Positions 18,536 to 27,903 of a DNA stretch of 64,000 nt are shown here, one piece after another. The DNA comes from Flammeovirgaceae bacterium UBA2371 (GTDB taxonomy: Bacteria > Bacteroidota > Bacteroidia > Cytophagales > Cyclobacteriaceae): contig DDTF01000018.1 of NCBI GenBank assembly GCA_002345965.1, forward strand, positions 225,150 to 289,149, in the 5' to 3' direction. How positions within the stretch are numbered: position 1 is the first letter of the stretch; each line of letters starts with the position of its first letter. The position numbers were made by a program, and so were the translations under genes. Below the pieces are notes generated by a model that searched no databases, was not told where the DNA came from, and was given only the letters and a program-made list of their open reading frames with translations.

Positions 18536-18598
18536 GAAAGTTGTACTCCTTTAAGGTGTTCAAATTAACTCAAGGTAAGGTAAACAAAATACGATAAT

Positions 18599-19774
18599 AT
18601 GAAGATTAATGGATCTATAGTACTCAAGAAAGGGAAAGAAGTGTCTATTCAAAGATATCATCCCTGGATTTTTTCAGGTGCCATTAATAGCTCCGATGAT
18701 ACCCTGAAGGATGGTGAATGGGCCAGAATAAAAGAATCCACGGGAAAAGTCCTCGGCTATGGTCATTATCATCAGGGTACAATAGCCTTGCGCGTCTTGT
18801 CTTTTGGTGAGCAAGCTCCCAGGGATGATTTCTACAAAGAAAAAATGGATCGTTGCTATCAGCTAAGGTATGCAGCGGGCGTGATTACAGAACAAACCAA
18901 CGCATACCGACTTGTACATGGTGAAGGAGATGGCCTTTCCGGGCTCATCGTTGATATGTATAATGGCGTTGCAATAGTTCAGGTCCACTCTGTAGGTATG
19001 TATCTCGATAGAGAACTTATTGTTCAGGCACTTCAATCTCTGTACAAGGACAACCTTTCAACCATCTATTTGAAAGCGCCTTCAGCTTCTGGTGACTCAA
19101 GAAATGATGGATACCTGTTTGGAATGAGTGCTATCCCACACATTATTCAAGAGCATGGTTACAAATTTTACGTAGACTGGGAGACAGGACAAAAAACCGG
19201 TTTCTTTCTTGATCAAAGAGAAAACAGAAAATTACTGGGAGAATATTCCAAAGGTAAATCTGTGTTGAACACATTTTGCTATACAGGTGGCTTCTCCATC
19301 TACGCCCTTCAGGCAGGAGCCTCGATCGTACATTCCGTAGACGCTTCTGAAAAAGCCATTGCTTTAACAAAAAGAAATATTGAATTAAACGGATTTGACA
19401 ATGAGCAACATGCGTCCTATGCCATCGACACTTTCGAGTTTTTTAAAGACAAAAAAGATCAATACGACATTATCATTCTTGATCCTCCTGCCTTTGCCAA
19501 ACACAAGAGTGCCAAACATCAGGCCATGAAAGGCTATCAACGACTAAACGCAGAGGCATTTAGAGTAATTAAATCCGGAGGAATCATCTTTACCTTTTCC
19601 TGCTCGCAGGTAGTCAATCGGCAACTCTTTTATGACACTATCGTCTCTGCAGCCATCCAATCCGGCAGACAGATTAAAGTATTGCACCACTTGTCACAAC
19701 CGGCAGACCATCCCGTTTCTATTTATCATCCGGAAGGGTCCTATTTAAAAGGGCTGATACTCTATGTAGAATAA
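18599..19774 (+). CDS. rlmI: Class I rRNA methyltransferase, RlmI/RlmK-like
   Basis: 391 residues. An N-terminal PUA domain (about 1-75, with R-Y-H-P-W-I-F-S-G-A-I) and an RNA-binding EEHXX-like section precede the Rossmann methyltransferase domain. This contains S-V-L-N-T-F-C-Y-T-G-G-F (SAM binding), the acidic S-V-D-A-S-E-K-A and I-I-L-D-P-P-A-F, then F-S-C-S-Q. The arrangement matches the 23S rRNA m5C1962 methyltransferase RlmI, although homologues may have other rRNA targets. An intrinsic terminator overlaps the 3' end of the coding region. Confidence 0.88.
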   Translation: MKINGSIVLKKGKEVSIQRYHPWIFSGAINSSDDTLKDGEWARIKESTGKVLGYGHYHQGTIALRVLSFGEQAPRDDFYKEKMDRCYQLRYAAGVITEQTNAYRLVHGEGDGLSGLIVDMYNGVAIVQVHSVGMYLDRELIVQALQSLYKDNLSTIYLKAPSASGDSRNDGYLFGMSAIPHIIQEHGYKFYVDWETGQKTGFFLDQRENRKLLGEYSKGKSVLNTFCYTGGFSIYALQAGASIVHSVDASEKAIALTKRNIELNGFDNEQHASYAIDTFEFFKDKKDQYDIIILDPPAFAKHKSAKHQAMKGYQRLNAEAFRVIKSGGIIFTFSCSQVVNRQLFYDTIVSAAIQSGRQIKVLHHLSQPADHPVSIYHPEGSYLKGLILYVE

Positions 19775-19784
19775 CAGCCCTTTT
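19747..19784 (+). terminator. Terminator hairpin overlapping the rlmI-like stop codon
   Basis: Perfect arms AAAAGGGCTG (19747-19756) and CAGCCCTTTT (19775-19784) with an 18-nt loop. The upstream arm and loop lie inside the last ten codons of the methyltransferase gene, with the stop codon at 19772-19774. It may also act on the convergent S9 peptidase transcript. Confidence 0.7.
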
Positions 19785-19806
19785 AATTGCAGCTAGTCTT
19801 TTTATG

Positions 19807-21984
19807 CTAGTTCATTTCTAACAATGCCGGGGGTGTTTCCGGATGTTTGGCATAGCGTTCGAAGAACTCAATGATTCTAATTAGTCTATCCATCATCCTG
19901 AGTGGATTACCACTTCGCGATAATTCATGTCCTTCATCAGGGTAGCGAACATATTCTACCGGCTTATTCAATATTTTCAAACTCTTATAAAGCATTTCTG
20001 ATTGAATCACTCCAGTACGCAAATCCTGATCGCTGTGCATGATCAGCAACGGTGTGTTGATCTTTTCTACATAAGAATAGGGCGAGTTCTCAGCCAATAT
20101 TTTTTTAACACCTTCTTCCCATGGATAGCCAAAATAATCCGGCACTAATCGCCATGCATTGCCCTCTCCCATAAAAGTTGTTAAATCGTAAACACCGCGC
20201 TGTGCATTGGCCGCTTTGAATCGCTGATCCTGACTCACTAACCAGGCAACCATGTATCCTGCATAGCTCCCTCCCGTTACAAAATATTGATCCTTATCAA
20301 TCCATGAATGTTTGCTGGCTGCATCATCCAAAGCGGCAAGAATATCATTGGCAGGCCCGGTACCCCAATCTCTATAATTGCCTCTTTTAAAGTCCTCTCC
20401 ATAACCACCACTTCCGCGTGGATTACAGAATACCAATCCATAACCCCAACCCACCTGCATCTGAAATTCATGCCACATAGAAAATCCTGATGGTCCCCAC
20501 ATGGCAGTAGGACCACCGTGAATATTCAAAATAGTAGGATACTTCGTGCCGTCTTTTCGGTTCATGGGTTCTATCACCCAATATTGCACCTTTACACCAT
20601 CAGGTCGCGTGATCCAATACTCTTTGGGCAACATCACTTTCTTCTCCTTCAACCAGCTATCATTCAGCCTGGTAAGCTGTGTGGTTTTTTTCTCTTTGAT
20701 GTTCATGAGGTAAACATCCCACGGATTAATAACCTCTGTTTGAGCGTATACGATTTTGTCTCCTTTCAAATCATAATCCATCACTCCTTTGTCATTTCCA
20801 ATCACCACAGCTGGTTTCCCTCCCTTTGAAGAAATACTATAAAGAGGTACATCTCCATCAGCAGAAGCTGTAAAATAAATGGTCTTGCCATCCTGTGACC
20901 AAATGGGAGAAGAAACATCTCTGTCAAAGTTTTCTGTTAATAGTACAGGATTTGTTCCATTGGCATTCATCACACCAAGTTCCAATTGTCCCCTTAAAAA
21001 ATCATCACCACTTCTGGAGAGAAAAAGTATTGACTTTCCGTCAGGAGAATAGGAAGCCCCAAGTGCAGGGTATTCTTTGAAGGATAAAAATTCTTTAAGG
21101 TCTTTGCCATCTGCATTCATCAGCCAAATGGATGACTTCCTGTTTCCATCAGGCTCAACTGAAGGTAGTTCCGAAGTACAAATGATTTTAGATCCATCAG
21201 GAGACCAGCTGGCCTGACTAAAACTTTGAAATCCATGGGTTATCTGAGTGGCGTCTCCGCCATCTACCCCAACCACCATCAAATGAGAAAATCTTTGTTC
21301 AGGTTGCAGGCCTTGTTCACCCTGAAATTGCAATCTTGTGATTACACGTGGATTTTTTTCGGTAGCATTTTTGGCCAGCCAGGCTTTTATCTCTTCCAGC
21401 GAACCGTCAGGCGAAGCTTTTACATTTTTCTTCTCCTCTTCTTTCATCCTCAGCCAATTGGGCTCATCGTTGTAACTACGCCCCGGTCTTTCATTGTTCC
21501 ATCCAGGGCTTCCAGGTATATCATGAAATGGAATGCTGGTGCTAAATAAAATTTTCTTTCCATCTGGAGACCATACCGGCTGAGACGCTCCGGTTTTCAC
21601 TTTGGTTAAAACCGATGCCTCGCCACCACTTAGTGGTAAAATCCAAATTTGGGCTGCTTCTCCGTCTCTTCTAACAAATGCAATCTGCTTTCCATCTGGT
21701 GACCATGCAGGTTGTCCATCACTGCGATCTCCAAAAGTGAGTTGAATGGGTTCTCCACCGCTTAAGTTGACCATGAACAAATTGCGTGTATAATAATATT
21801 CTTTCTCCTTTTTTACGGCCCGCTTGGTAACTACCATTACCGCTTTTGATCCATCGGGCGAAATAGAAATTTGATTGGCCGTTGTCAACTTCATTAAATC
21901 AGAAGTAACAATCGGCTTTGTCCCGTTTTGTGCCATCACCGGCAGGGTAATGAGCAGCACCAACATCCTTAAAAGTGTTTTCAT
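19807..21984 (-). CDS. Secreted S9-family prolyl oligopeptidase/acylaminoacyl peptidase
   Basis: 725 residues with a signal peptide (about 1-18, ending V-M-A-Q). The N-terminal beta-propeller carries repeated TolB/WD-like motifs (S-W-S-P-D-G-S-K, A-W-S-P-D-G-K-Q, P-V-W-S-P-D-G-K-K). The C-terminal alpha/beta hydrolase has I-H-G-G-P, catalytic Ser in G-G-S-Y-A-G-Y, Asp in H-S-D-Q-D-L-R-T and His in D-E-G-H-E-L-S. All three catalytic residues are present. The family cleaves oligopeptides, often after Pro or from acylated N-termini. It lies 4 bp downstream of another S9 peptidase gene, so the pair form an operon for periplasmic peptide breakdown. Confidence 0.93.
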   Translation of the reverse strand: MKTLLRMLVLLITLPVMAQNGTKPIVTSDLMKLTTANQISISPDGSKAVMVVTKRAVKKEKEYYYTRNLFMVNLSGGEPIQLTFGDRSDGQPAWSPDGKQIAFVRRDGEAAQIWILPLSGGEASVLTKVKTGASQPVWSPDGKKILFSTSIPFHDIPGSPGWNNERPGRSYNDEPNWLRMKEEEKKNVKASPDGSLEEIKAWLAKNATEKNPRVITRLQFQGEQGLQPEQRFSHLMVVGVDGGDATQITHGFQSFSQASWSPDGSKIICTSELPSVEPDGNRKSSIWLMNADGKDLKEFLSFKEYPALGASYSPDGKSILFLSRSGDDFLRGQLELGVMNANGTNPVLLTENFDRDVSSPIWSQDGKTIYFTASADGDVPLYSISSKGGKPAVVIGNDKGVMDYDLKGDKIVYAQTEVINPWDVYLMNIKEKKTTQLTRLNDSWLKEKKVMLPKEYWITRPDGVKVQYWVIEPMNRKDGTKYPTILNIHGGPTAMWGPSGFSMWHEFQMQVGWGYGLVFCNPRGSGGYGEDFKRGNYRDWGTGPANDILAALDDAASKHSWIDKDQYFVTGGSYAGYMVAWLVSQDQRFKAANAQRGVYDLTTFMGEGNAWRLVPDYFGYPWEEGVKKILAENSPYSYVEKINTPLLIMHSDQDLRTGVIQSEMLYKSLKILNKPVEYVRYPDEGHELSRSGNPLRMMDRLIRIIEFFERYAKHPETPPALLEMN

Positions 21985-21988
21985 AAAG

Positions 21989-24058
21989 TTATTTTTTATC
22001 TTTTGTTTCAGTGATTGGTAATTCTATATCTTCTCCCCAAATGTATTTATTAAACCATTGCCAGTTGTGCCAATTGGCAGCCAGTCTTTCTTTTGGTTTG
22101 GTAATACCATGACCAAAACCTTTGTACACGATCAATTCACTTTTTACTCCATGATCGCGAAGGCCCTGGAGCAACTCGTAAGCATTGGGTATTGGCACGC
22201 GTTGGTCAAATTCACCATGCTGAATTAGTGTAGGTGTCTTGGCCTGATTGATGTATGTTATTGGCGAGGTCTTTTTATATATTTCTGGGTCACTCCAGGG
22301 TGTGGCTTTCAGGTATTGACGTGTAAAAGGATGAATATCTGTATTTACATAATAGGTAGCCCAATCAGAAATTCCTGCGCCAACAGAAATGGCTTTAAAA
22401 ATATCGGTAGTAGTTGTGAGGAAAGCGGAAATGTATCCACCTTGGCTCCATCCCATACACCCCATACGATTTCTATCAATCAATCCTTTCTCATCCAGAT
22501 ATTCTACACCTGAAATGACATCCCAGGCATCACCTACTCCAAGATTTTTTACATTCAATGACCTGAAGGCTTCTCCATATCCTGCAGAGCCTCTGTAATT
22601 CACTCTTAACACCAGGCTTCCTTTGTTTAACCATTGAACAATTGGATAGACATAAGCAGGAACTGGCGTTGGGTAATCGATCCCCGTAGGCCCACCATGA
22701 ATCACAACCAACAGAGGATATTTTTTAGTAGGATCATACCCTTGTGGTTTGTGCAGTATGCCTTCGATAGTAGCACCATCTTTGCTCTTCCATGAAATGA
22801 CCTCGCTACGCGCTATGCTCCAATTTTTAATTTGATCATTGATGTTGGTGATCTTGCTAAGTTTTGGTGAGGCAACAGCAGAAAAATAAATTTCATTGAG
22901 TTGATCATCTGATTTAGCATTGGCTGCAAAATGCCCGGATTTGGAAAAGGAAACGCCAAAGATTTGGTCAGGTGTATTGAGGTAAATAGAATAGTCGCCT
23001 GTCTTCGGGTCAATTTTGTAAATCGGTCTTTTAGTTTTGTTCCATAATGTGACGTAGATGCCTTCATCTCTCCAAGTAAACTGCCCACCAAAATCTTCAT
23101 CCAGTTTTGAGGCAAGCCTTCGGGTTTTTCCATCACTTGTACTTATTGCAAACAACTTTGAATTTTTATAGAAGTTGGAAGTGGTATCATCTTCATTACT
23201 GGTATATAACAATTCTTTAGAGTCGGGAGACCAATCTGCCAATCCATCACTGCTTTTGTTCGTTACCAAAGGCACTATTTTTTTGGTGTTTAAATCAATC
23301 CATGAAATATCTGACTTCATAAAGGAATTAATCAATGGATCTGGCTGATGGTTAAAAGCCAGTTTTGCGCCATCGGGCGAAACTTTAAATGACGTAACCG
23401 TGAATTTTCCATCGGTTAATCTTTCAGGTTTAGGCCATTCAATACATCCCGAATTCGCCTTTAATGAATCTACTGATTGATAGCAGGGCAATTCTGACGG
23501 GTTTTTCATGTCTGGAAAAAAATCAACTTGCCATAAGTGAGAAAGGGTAAATTCAGCATCGTCTTTGGCAAATCCCCCATAACGTTTCTCCTCCTCTTTT
23601 TTCTGCTTGTCCTCACTTTCTGCTTTTATAAAAAACAACTTTCTTCCGGAGGGCGCCCAACCTACATCTGATATGTTTTCTTTTTCATTGGTAATGGCAA
23701 ATGCCTCACCTCCTTCCAGCCGCAACACATAAATTTGTCGCTTGGCCCCGCGATCGGACAAGAAGGCCATCCATTTACCATCTGGCGAAAAAACAGGTGA
23801 TGTACTTGACCCTTTTGGGGCGTTGGTGGCAGGAAAAGCAGCTCCTCCATTTTTTGAAATCCAGATCTCGGTATCAAATTCATTCTTCTCCCAGTCTGCC
23901 ATGCGCATGGTAAATGCAATTGTTTTTCCGTCAACAGATATTTCAGGATTGCCAACGCTTCGAAGCGAGATTACTTCTTCAAATGAAGGATCTTTTAGCT
24001 GGGCGTTGGAACAAACAACTGTGGTAAGCAGCAATAAGGTTGCAAAATGGCGTTTCAT
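21989..24058 (-). CDS. Secreted S9-family peptidase
   Basis: 689 residues with a signal peptide (about 1-19, V-V-C-S-N-A-Q). The propeller is about 25-420 (P-V-F-S-P-D-G-K-W and D-W-S-P-D-S-K-E). The catalytic domain has V-I-H-G-G-P-T, Ser in G-W-S-Q-G-G-Y, Asp in H-G-E-F-D-Q-R-V and His in G-F-G-H-G-I-T. The triad is complete. The G-W-S-Q-G-G elbow differs from the G-G-S-Y-A-G of its neighbour, so the two are distinct subfamilies, not a recent duplication. It is the first gene of a two-gene operon. It is divergent from the small lipoprotein at 24180. Confidence 0.92.
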   Translation of the reverse strand: MKRHFATLLLLTTVVCSNAQLKDPSFEEVISLRSVGNPEISVDGKTIAFTMRMADWEKNEFDTEIWISKNGGAAFPATNAPKGSSTSPVFSPDGKWMAFLSDRGAKRQIYVLRLEGGEAFAITNEKENISDVGWAPSGRKLFFIKAESEDKQKKEEEKRYGGFAKDDAEFTLSHLWQVDFFPDMKNPSELPCYQSVDSLKANSGCIEWPKPERLTDGKFTVTSFKVSPDGAKLAFNHQPDPLINSFMKSDISWIDLNTKKIVPLVTNKSSDGLADWSPDSKELLYTSNEDDTTSNFYKNSKLFAISTSDGKTRRLASKLDEDFGGQFTWRDEGIYVTLWNKTKRPIYKIDPKTGDYSIYLNTPDQIFGVSFSKSGHFAANAKSDDQLNEIYFSAVASPKLSKITNINDQIKNWSIARSEVISWKSKDGATIEGILHKPQGYDPTKKYPLLVVIHGGPTGIDYPTPVPAYVYPIVQWLNKGSLVLRVNYRGSAGYGEAFRSLNVKNLGVGDAWDVISGVEYLDEKGLIDRNRMGCMGWSQGGYISAFLTTTTDIFKAISVGAGISDWATYYVNTDIHPFTRQYLKATPWSDPEIYKKTSPITYINQAKTPTLIQHGEFDQRVPIPNAYELLQGLRDHGVKSELIVYKGFGHGITKPKERLAANWHNWQWFNKYIWGEDIELPITETKDKK

Positions 24059-24179
24059 TTAATATAATGTTAAGTTTGATCAGGTCCTTAAGAATTCAAT
24101 TTCACTTTATCAGTGTTTCTAATTTAGCCTTTTTCCAACCAATAGGTAGTACTATGTGTCAAACTGTAAAAATGGATGT

Positions 24180-24548
24180 ATGAAAGGATTAATTATTTCC
24201 CTGCTGTTTGTGAGTCTCTTTCAATGTAGTCGCCAATCTGATGAATACAGATCCGATGATTGTTTAAAGTCCAAAGCCTGCACCACCATTGCTACTGTTG
24301 TAGACATGACCGGTTTAGATGGGTGTGGTTTGATGTTCGAACTGGAAGATGGCACCCGACTCGATCCCATAAGAAGAGAATACATTCAAGCCCCAAGTAT
24401 TGAGGAAGATCCGCTTTATCATTTTGAATTAAAGGCAGGACAGCATGTCAAAATCAGTTGGGTAGAATCGCTGGGCATGAACATTTGTATGGCAGGGCCA
24501 CTGGTTTACATTACCTGTATTTCCGAATGCGGAGAACTTACAGAATAA
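24180..24548 (+). CDS. Small lipoprotein of unknown function
   Basis: 122 residues from the ATG at 24180. The signal M-K-G-L-I-I-S-L-L-F-V-S-L-F-Q-C fits a lipobox (L-F-Q-C). An upstream in-frame ATG at 24156 would put charged and Cys residues before the signal and is less likely. The mature part has paired cysteines (D-D-C-L-K-S-K-A-C, D-G-C-G, I-C, T-C-I-S-E-C) and looks like a small beta-barrel (T-T-I-A-T-V-V-D-M, then H-V-K-I-S-W-V-E). Small secreted proteins of this pattern are common in Cytophagales, but I do not recognise a named family. A strong terminator follows. Confidence 0.7.
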   Translation: MKGLIISLLFVSLFQCSRQSDEYRSDDCLKSKACTTIATVVDMTGLDGCGLMFELEDGTRLDPIRREYIQAPSIEEDPLYHFELKAGQHVKISWVESLGMNICMAGPLVYITCISECGELTE

Positions 24549-24614
24549 GGTTATCTTTTTGACCCGCGCTCCGTTACTGTTCACAAACTACTAGCAGGTT
24601 TTCCTTAAAAACAC

Positions 24615-24639
24615 AAAAACCCGCTTAAAGCGGGTTTTT
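24615..24639. terminator. Bidirectional intrinsic terminator
   Basis: Perfect arms AAAAACCCGC (24615-24624) and GCGGGTTTTT (24630-24639) with a 5-nt loop, between the convergent lipoprotein and M20D genes. Confidence 0.92.
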
Positions 24640-24663
24640 GTATAAATAATTATTCGTTAGCAA

Positions 24664-25992
24664 TTACTTTTTTATCCCCGTACTTGTACTTTTCATAGGG
24701 TTATTCATATAATCAACTGTCAGATTAAGCATGGCCCGCAAGCCGGTGATCATGCCACTTTCATCAATAAAAAAGTCGGGCGTATGATGCGATGGCACTT
24801 TGGTGGGGTCTGCATCCAACGGCATTCCTCCCACAAAGAAAAAGAACCCGGGCACTTTTTGTGAGAAAAAGGAAAAGTCTTCAGCTCCTGTCACCGCTTT
24901 GATCACTACCGCTTTTTCCTTTCCTGCCACCCGCTCCATTACAGGTTTTGCCCAGTCTGTAAGTTCAGGAGAATTGTAAGTAACAGGATATCCTCTGATA
25001 ATTTCTACCTCTGCAGTGGCACCCATACTCTCAGCAATGTTCTCAGCCGTTCTTTTAATTCTTCTGTGCATCTCGTCCTGCATGGTGTTGTCCAGTGTAC
25101 GAAGCGTGCCCGTCATTTCAACTTCTTCGGGAATAATATTATTCCTCACACCTCCATGGATTGTCGCCACAGTTAACGTAGCCCCTGCCTGCGTTAAATC
25201 CAGTTGCCTGCTTACAATGGTTTGCAGTCCATTAATGATTTGTGCTGAAACTACGATGGGATCTACACCTGACCATGGAGCGGAGCCATGCGCTTGCACA
25301 CCTTTAACTTTTATTTTAAGCATATCAGCAGCCGCCAGCATGCCTTCTGGTTTAAAAGTGACAGTGCCCACCGGAGTTTGCGAGCTGATGTGTAAACCAA
25401 AAGCCACATCTACTTTCGGATCCTCCAGCACGCCTTCTTTAATCATCAGTGCGGCTCCACCCTCTTCTCCTTCGGGAGCGCCTTCTTCAGCTGGTTGGAA
25501 TAGGAAAACGATCGTGCCCTTCAGCTCGGATTTTATGCCAGCCAATATCTCTGCCACGCCCATTAAAATAGCAATGTGGGTATCATGACCGCAAGCGTGC
25601 ATGACACCAACGTCTTGTCCTAAATAAGTTGCCTTTTCCTTGGATGCAAAAGGCAAGCTATTTCTTTCTACTACTGGTAATCCATCAATATCCGCTCTTA
25701 GCGCGATGGTTGGTCCAGGTTTGCCCGTACGCAAAATGCCAACAGCCCCTGTTTTAGCCACAGGATACCTCACTTCCAGGCCCAGTGATTTCAAATGATC
25801 CGCTATCATTTTACCGGTTTTGAACTCACGATTAGACAATTCAGGATATTGATGGAAATGCCTGCGCCATTCTATCACTTTGGCTTCCATTTCTTTTGCT
25901 TTCTGATCGAGCTTGGCTTGTTGCTTAGTGGTTTGAGCAAAAATCAAAGTACAGCTAAAAACCAGTAGCAGTGTAAAGTAGATTTTCTTCAT
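24664..25992 (-). CDS. M20D amidohydrolase (hippurate/IAA-amino-acid hydrolase type)
   Basis: 442 residues with a signal peptide (about 1-19, L-I-F-A-Q). Metal and catalytic motifs of subfamily M20D are in order: R-R-H-F-H-Q-Y-P-E, the metal-binding M-H-A-C-G-H-D-T-H, Q-P-A-E-E-G, G-L-H-I-S-S and G-A-E-D-F-S-F-F near the C-terminus. Family members remove an acyl group from N-acyl amino acids or cleave small peptides, and some are carboxypeptidases. The exact substrate is unclear. It is one of three exported M20 enzymes in the window and appears monocistronic. Confidence 0.9.
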   Translation of the reverse strand: MKKIYFTLLLVFSCTLIFAQTTKQQAKLDQKAKEMEAKVIEWRRHFHQYPELSNREFKTGKMIADHLKSLGLEVRYPVAKTGAVGILRTGKPGPTIALRADIDGLPVVERNSLPFASKEKATYLGQDVGVMHACGHDTHIAILMGVAEILAGIKSELKGTIVFLFQPAEEGAPEGEEGGAALMIKEGVLEDPKVDVAFGLHISSQTPVGTVTFKPEGMLAAADMLKIKVKGVQAHGSAPWSGVDPIVVSAQIINGLQTIVSRQLDLTQAGATLTVATIHGGVRNNIIPEEVEMTGTLRTLDNTMQDEMHRRIKRTAENIAESMGATAEVEIIRGYPVTYNSPELTDWAKPVMERVAGKEKAVVIKAVTGAEDFSFFSQKVPGFFFFVGGMPLDADPTKVPSHHTPDFFIDESGMITGLRAMLNLTVDYMNNPMKSTSTGIKK

Positions 25993-26049
25993 GTGTATAG
26001 GTAATTTTGATCAAGTTATGAAAAACTCGAGTCCATTAAAAGTTGATGC

Positions 26050-26370
26050 ATGCAGTGGATAAAAATCTTTTCGCACCCAGATGACGCACTCAACAAAGTA
26101 AAGCCGGGAACTACACAATTGTTGATAGTGCACCAAAAAAGAATATGCCTTGCAAGAGTTGGTGATACTTTTTTCGCAATTGATGACAAGTGCTCGCACA
26201 ATGGTGAATCACTCAGCAAAGGAAAAATCAATTACCTGGGAGAGGTGGTGTGTCCATGGCATGGGTATCGCTTTCAATTAAAAACTGGCCGTGAATCCAA
26301 TGAACGATCGCATGACCTTGAAACTTATCCCATACAACAAGATGAAACCGGGTTCTATATTGGATTATAG
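26050..26370 (+). CDS. Rieske [2Fe-2S] ferredoxin-like protein
   Basis: 106 residues, one Rieske domain and nothing else. The cluster ligands are clear: C-S-H-N-G at about residue 49 and C-P-W-H-G-Y-R-F at about 73, the C-x-H and C-x-x-H pair. The type resembles the NirD/BphF small ferredoxin family and is cytoplasmic, with no signal. No dioxygenase or reductase gene lies nearby, so the partner is unknown. It is 48 bp upstream of the secreted unknown at 26419 and may share its transcript. It starts only 57 bp from the divergent M20D gene. Confidence 0.9.
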   Translation: MQWIKIFSHPDDALNKVKPGTTQLLIVHQKRICLARVGDTFFAIDDKCSHNGESLSKGKINYLGEVVCPWHGYRFQLKTGRESNERSHDLETYPIQQDETGFYIGL

Positions 26371-26418
26371 ACATTCACATTACAATACTATCTTCGCAAA
26401 ACCGTTTTCATTTTTGAC

Positions 26419-27414
26419 ATGGTTTCCTTGAGATCTACATTTACAGCTTTTCTAATGCTTTCTGCCCTTTCTTCAATGGCACAAGGATTAGATAACCCCA
26501 TTCCCGAAAGGCTACAATTTACCGGCAATGTTCCTGCCGAATTGTTGGCAAAACGTTCCTGTGTTTTTTATGCATCCAGTTTCACCAATGATCAGCTCAA
26601 TACCATCCAACAATCATTTCAAAAATCAGGCATTGATGCAGTCGCCTATTTTAACACTGCAATGGTTTTTGCCGGAAATGATGTCATCAGCAAAATGGTA
26701 GAACATCTCAACAAACGTGAGATTTCTTTTATCGCATTGTTATCAAAAAATGCTGAAAACTATTCATTTACTTTTACCTCTTTTAATGGCAATGATGAAT
26801 TTGTGAACAAAGGTCAACCTGGCTGGAAGGTAGAAGACGCTTCTCTTAATAATGCCTTACAGAATATTTATCGCTCCACCGTCAATAATCAGCCTATAAA
26901 AAATTTGTTGATCAACAGCTATCCTGAAAAGAATTTTCCAATAACGATTATTGAAGGCAGACGCTCTGATTTTTTTGCCATCGACTTAAAAGTAGATCGC
27001 CTGGCAGTCCCCTGGTTTAAAGATGCTGCTCAAGACAGCACACTCGCACAATTTTTCAGGGAAAACTATCCTTTTAGTTACGGCATGGTAGAGCCAGGAC
27101 TTGATAAAAAGGAATTGCGCAACAAGGGATTTCACTACTTACTCTCTTACCTTTATACAGAAGGAACAATCGCTAAGGAACTATTGGGTTACCCCATCAC
27201 ATCAAAAGAAAGTGCCATCACTTCTGTCACTTACCCCAATGGATCATTACAATTAAAAACACTACCTGCTGAGATGCCTGTATTTAAATTTTATATGAAG
27301 CATATTGAATCGGGTAATGTGTTTCTTGGCACCAAGTGGGACGGGGACGTTACGTGGCAAGACGCGCTCCGCAACAACATCAAAGGTTTTAAGGCTGAAC
27401 TTAAAATCCCCTAG
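26419..27414 (+). CDS. Secreted protein of unknown function
   Basis: 331 residues with a signal peptide (about 1-21, L-S-S-M-A-Q). I recognise no family. The mature sequence starts P-I-P-E-R-L-Q-F-T-G and alternates helical and strand segments. Features include R-S-C-V-F-Y, a conserved-looking N-L-L-I-N-S-Y-P-E, L-A-V-P-W-F-K-D and a C-terminal F-K-F-Y-M-K-H-I-E-S-G-N-V-F-L-G-T-K-W-D. One cysteine only, no metal motif. The end of the gene overlaps nothing, but the convergent small membrane protein stops 1 bp away. Confidence 0.7.
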   Translation: MVSLRSTFTAFLMLSALSSMAQGLDNPIPERLQFTGNVPAELLAKRSCVFYASSFTNDQLNTIQQSFQKSGIDAVAYFNTAMVFAGNDVISKMVEHLNKREISFIALLSKNAENYSFTFTSFNGNDEFVNKGQPGWKVEDASLNNALQNIYRSTVNNQPIKNLLINSYPEKNFPITIIEGRRSDFFAIDLKVDRLAVPWFKDAAQDSTLAQFFRENYPFSYGMVEPGLDKKELRNKGFHYLLSYLYTEGTIAKELLGYPITSKESAITSVTYPNGSLQLKTLPAEMPVFKFYMKHIESGNVFLGTKWDGDVTWQDALRNNIKGFKAELKIP

Positions 27415-27415
27415 G

Positions 27416-27748
27416 CTAGTCGTTAGCATTTTTGTCCTTAACAGATTTTCTTCTGTTTAAAACCAGGGCGATGATAATGATGATCACAACAATTTCAAAT
27501 CTTCCGATATGAAAGTGTGGCCAGGAAAAGATATTCCAGTCGTGACTCCATCCAAATATTCCTCCGAAGATACCCTCAAATAAAGCGCCTATAATTCCAA
27601 CGATCGCACCAAAGACACCTGCCACTACGCCAAACAAAGCACCAAAGAGGCCTATGATAATCCCAAACCCTCCGGCAAACAATCCAATCCAGATGGGAAA
27701 AGTGCACAACATTAATAAGGCAAGAAATAGCGTAGCTCCTTTTGACAT
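27416..27748 (-). CDS. Small Gly/Ile-rich membrane protein
   Basis: 110 residues. After one TM helix (7-30) comes a strongly periodic hydrophobic stretch, with units like F-G-A-L-F-G-V-V-A-G and F-G-A-I-V-G-I-I-G repeated up to about residue 68. A Trp/His-rich hinge (W-S-H-D-W-N-I-F-S-W-P-H-F-H) follows, then a last TM helix with five consecutive Ile and a basic tail. The periodic Gly spacing suggests tight helix packing. No named family is recognised, and similar small proteins often accompany envelope-stress genes, which is not evident here. Confidence 0.6.
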   Translation of the reverse strand: MSKGATLFLALLMLCTFPIWIGLFAGGFGIIIGLFGALFGVVAGVFGAIVGIIGALFEGIFGGIFGWSHDWNIFSWPHFHIGRFEIVVIIIIIALVLNRRKSVKDKNAND

Positions 27749-27877
27749 AGGTTTATGGTTTCTGATTGTTCAACAAAAACCATTCAATTAAGGAATCAAA
27801 ATGAAAATGTGCTCTAATCGCTGAAAAACAAAGGTTTAAGGGTGACCTGCGTTAGAATATGTTGGAAAATGAACACT

Positions 27878-27903
27878 TTAACTGTACAGATGCGTACAGT
27901 TAA
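27878..27903. repeat. Perfect palindrome across the stop codon of the efflux operon
   Basis: Ten-bp arms TTAACTGTAC (27878-27887) and GTACAGTTAA (27894-27903) with a 6-nt loop. The permease stop codon lies inside the right arm at 27900-27902. No strong T-tract follows on the minus strand, so it could be a weak terminator, an mRNA 3'-stabilising hairpin or a protein-binding site. Confidence 0.6.

Noticed and set aside
25016..25588. Open frame of 190 codons on the + strand opposite the M20D gene
   Set aside because: The protein is low-complexity and Ser/Pro-rich without motifs, and the opposite strand encodes a clear metallo-hydrolase with all its motifs.
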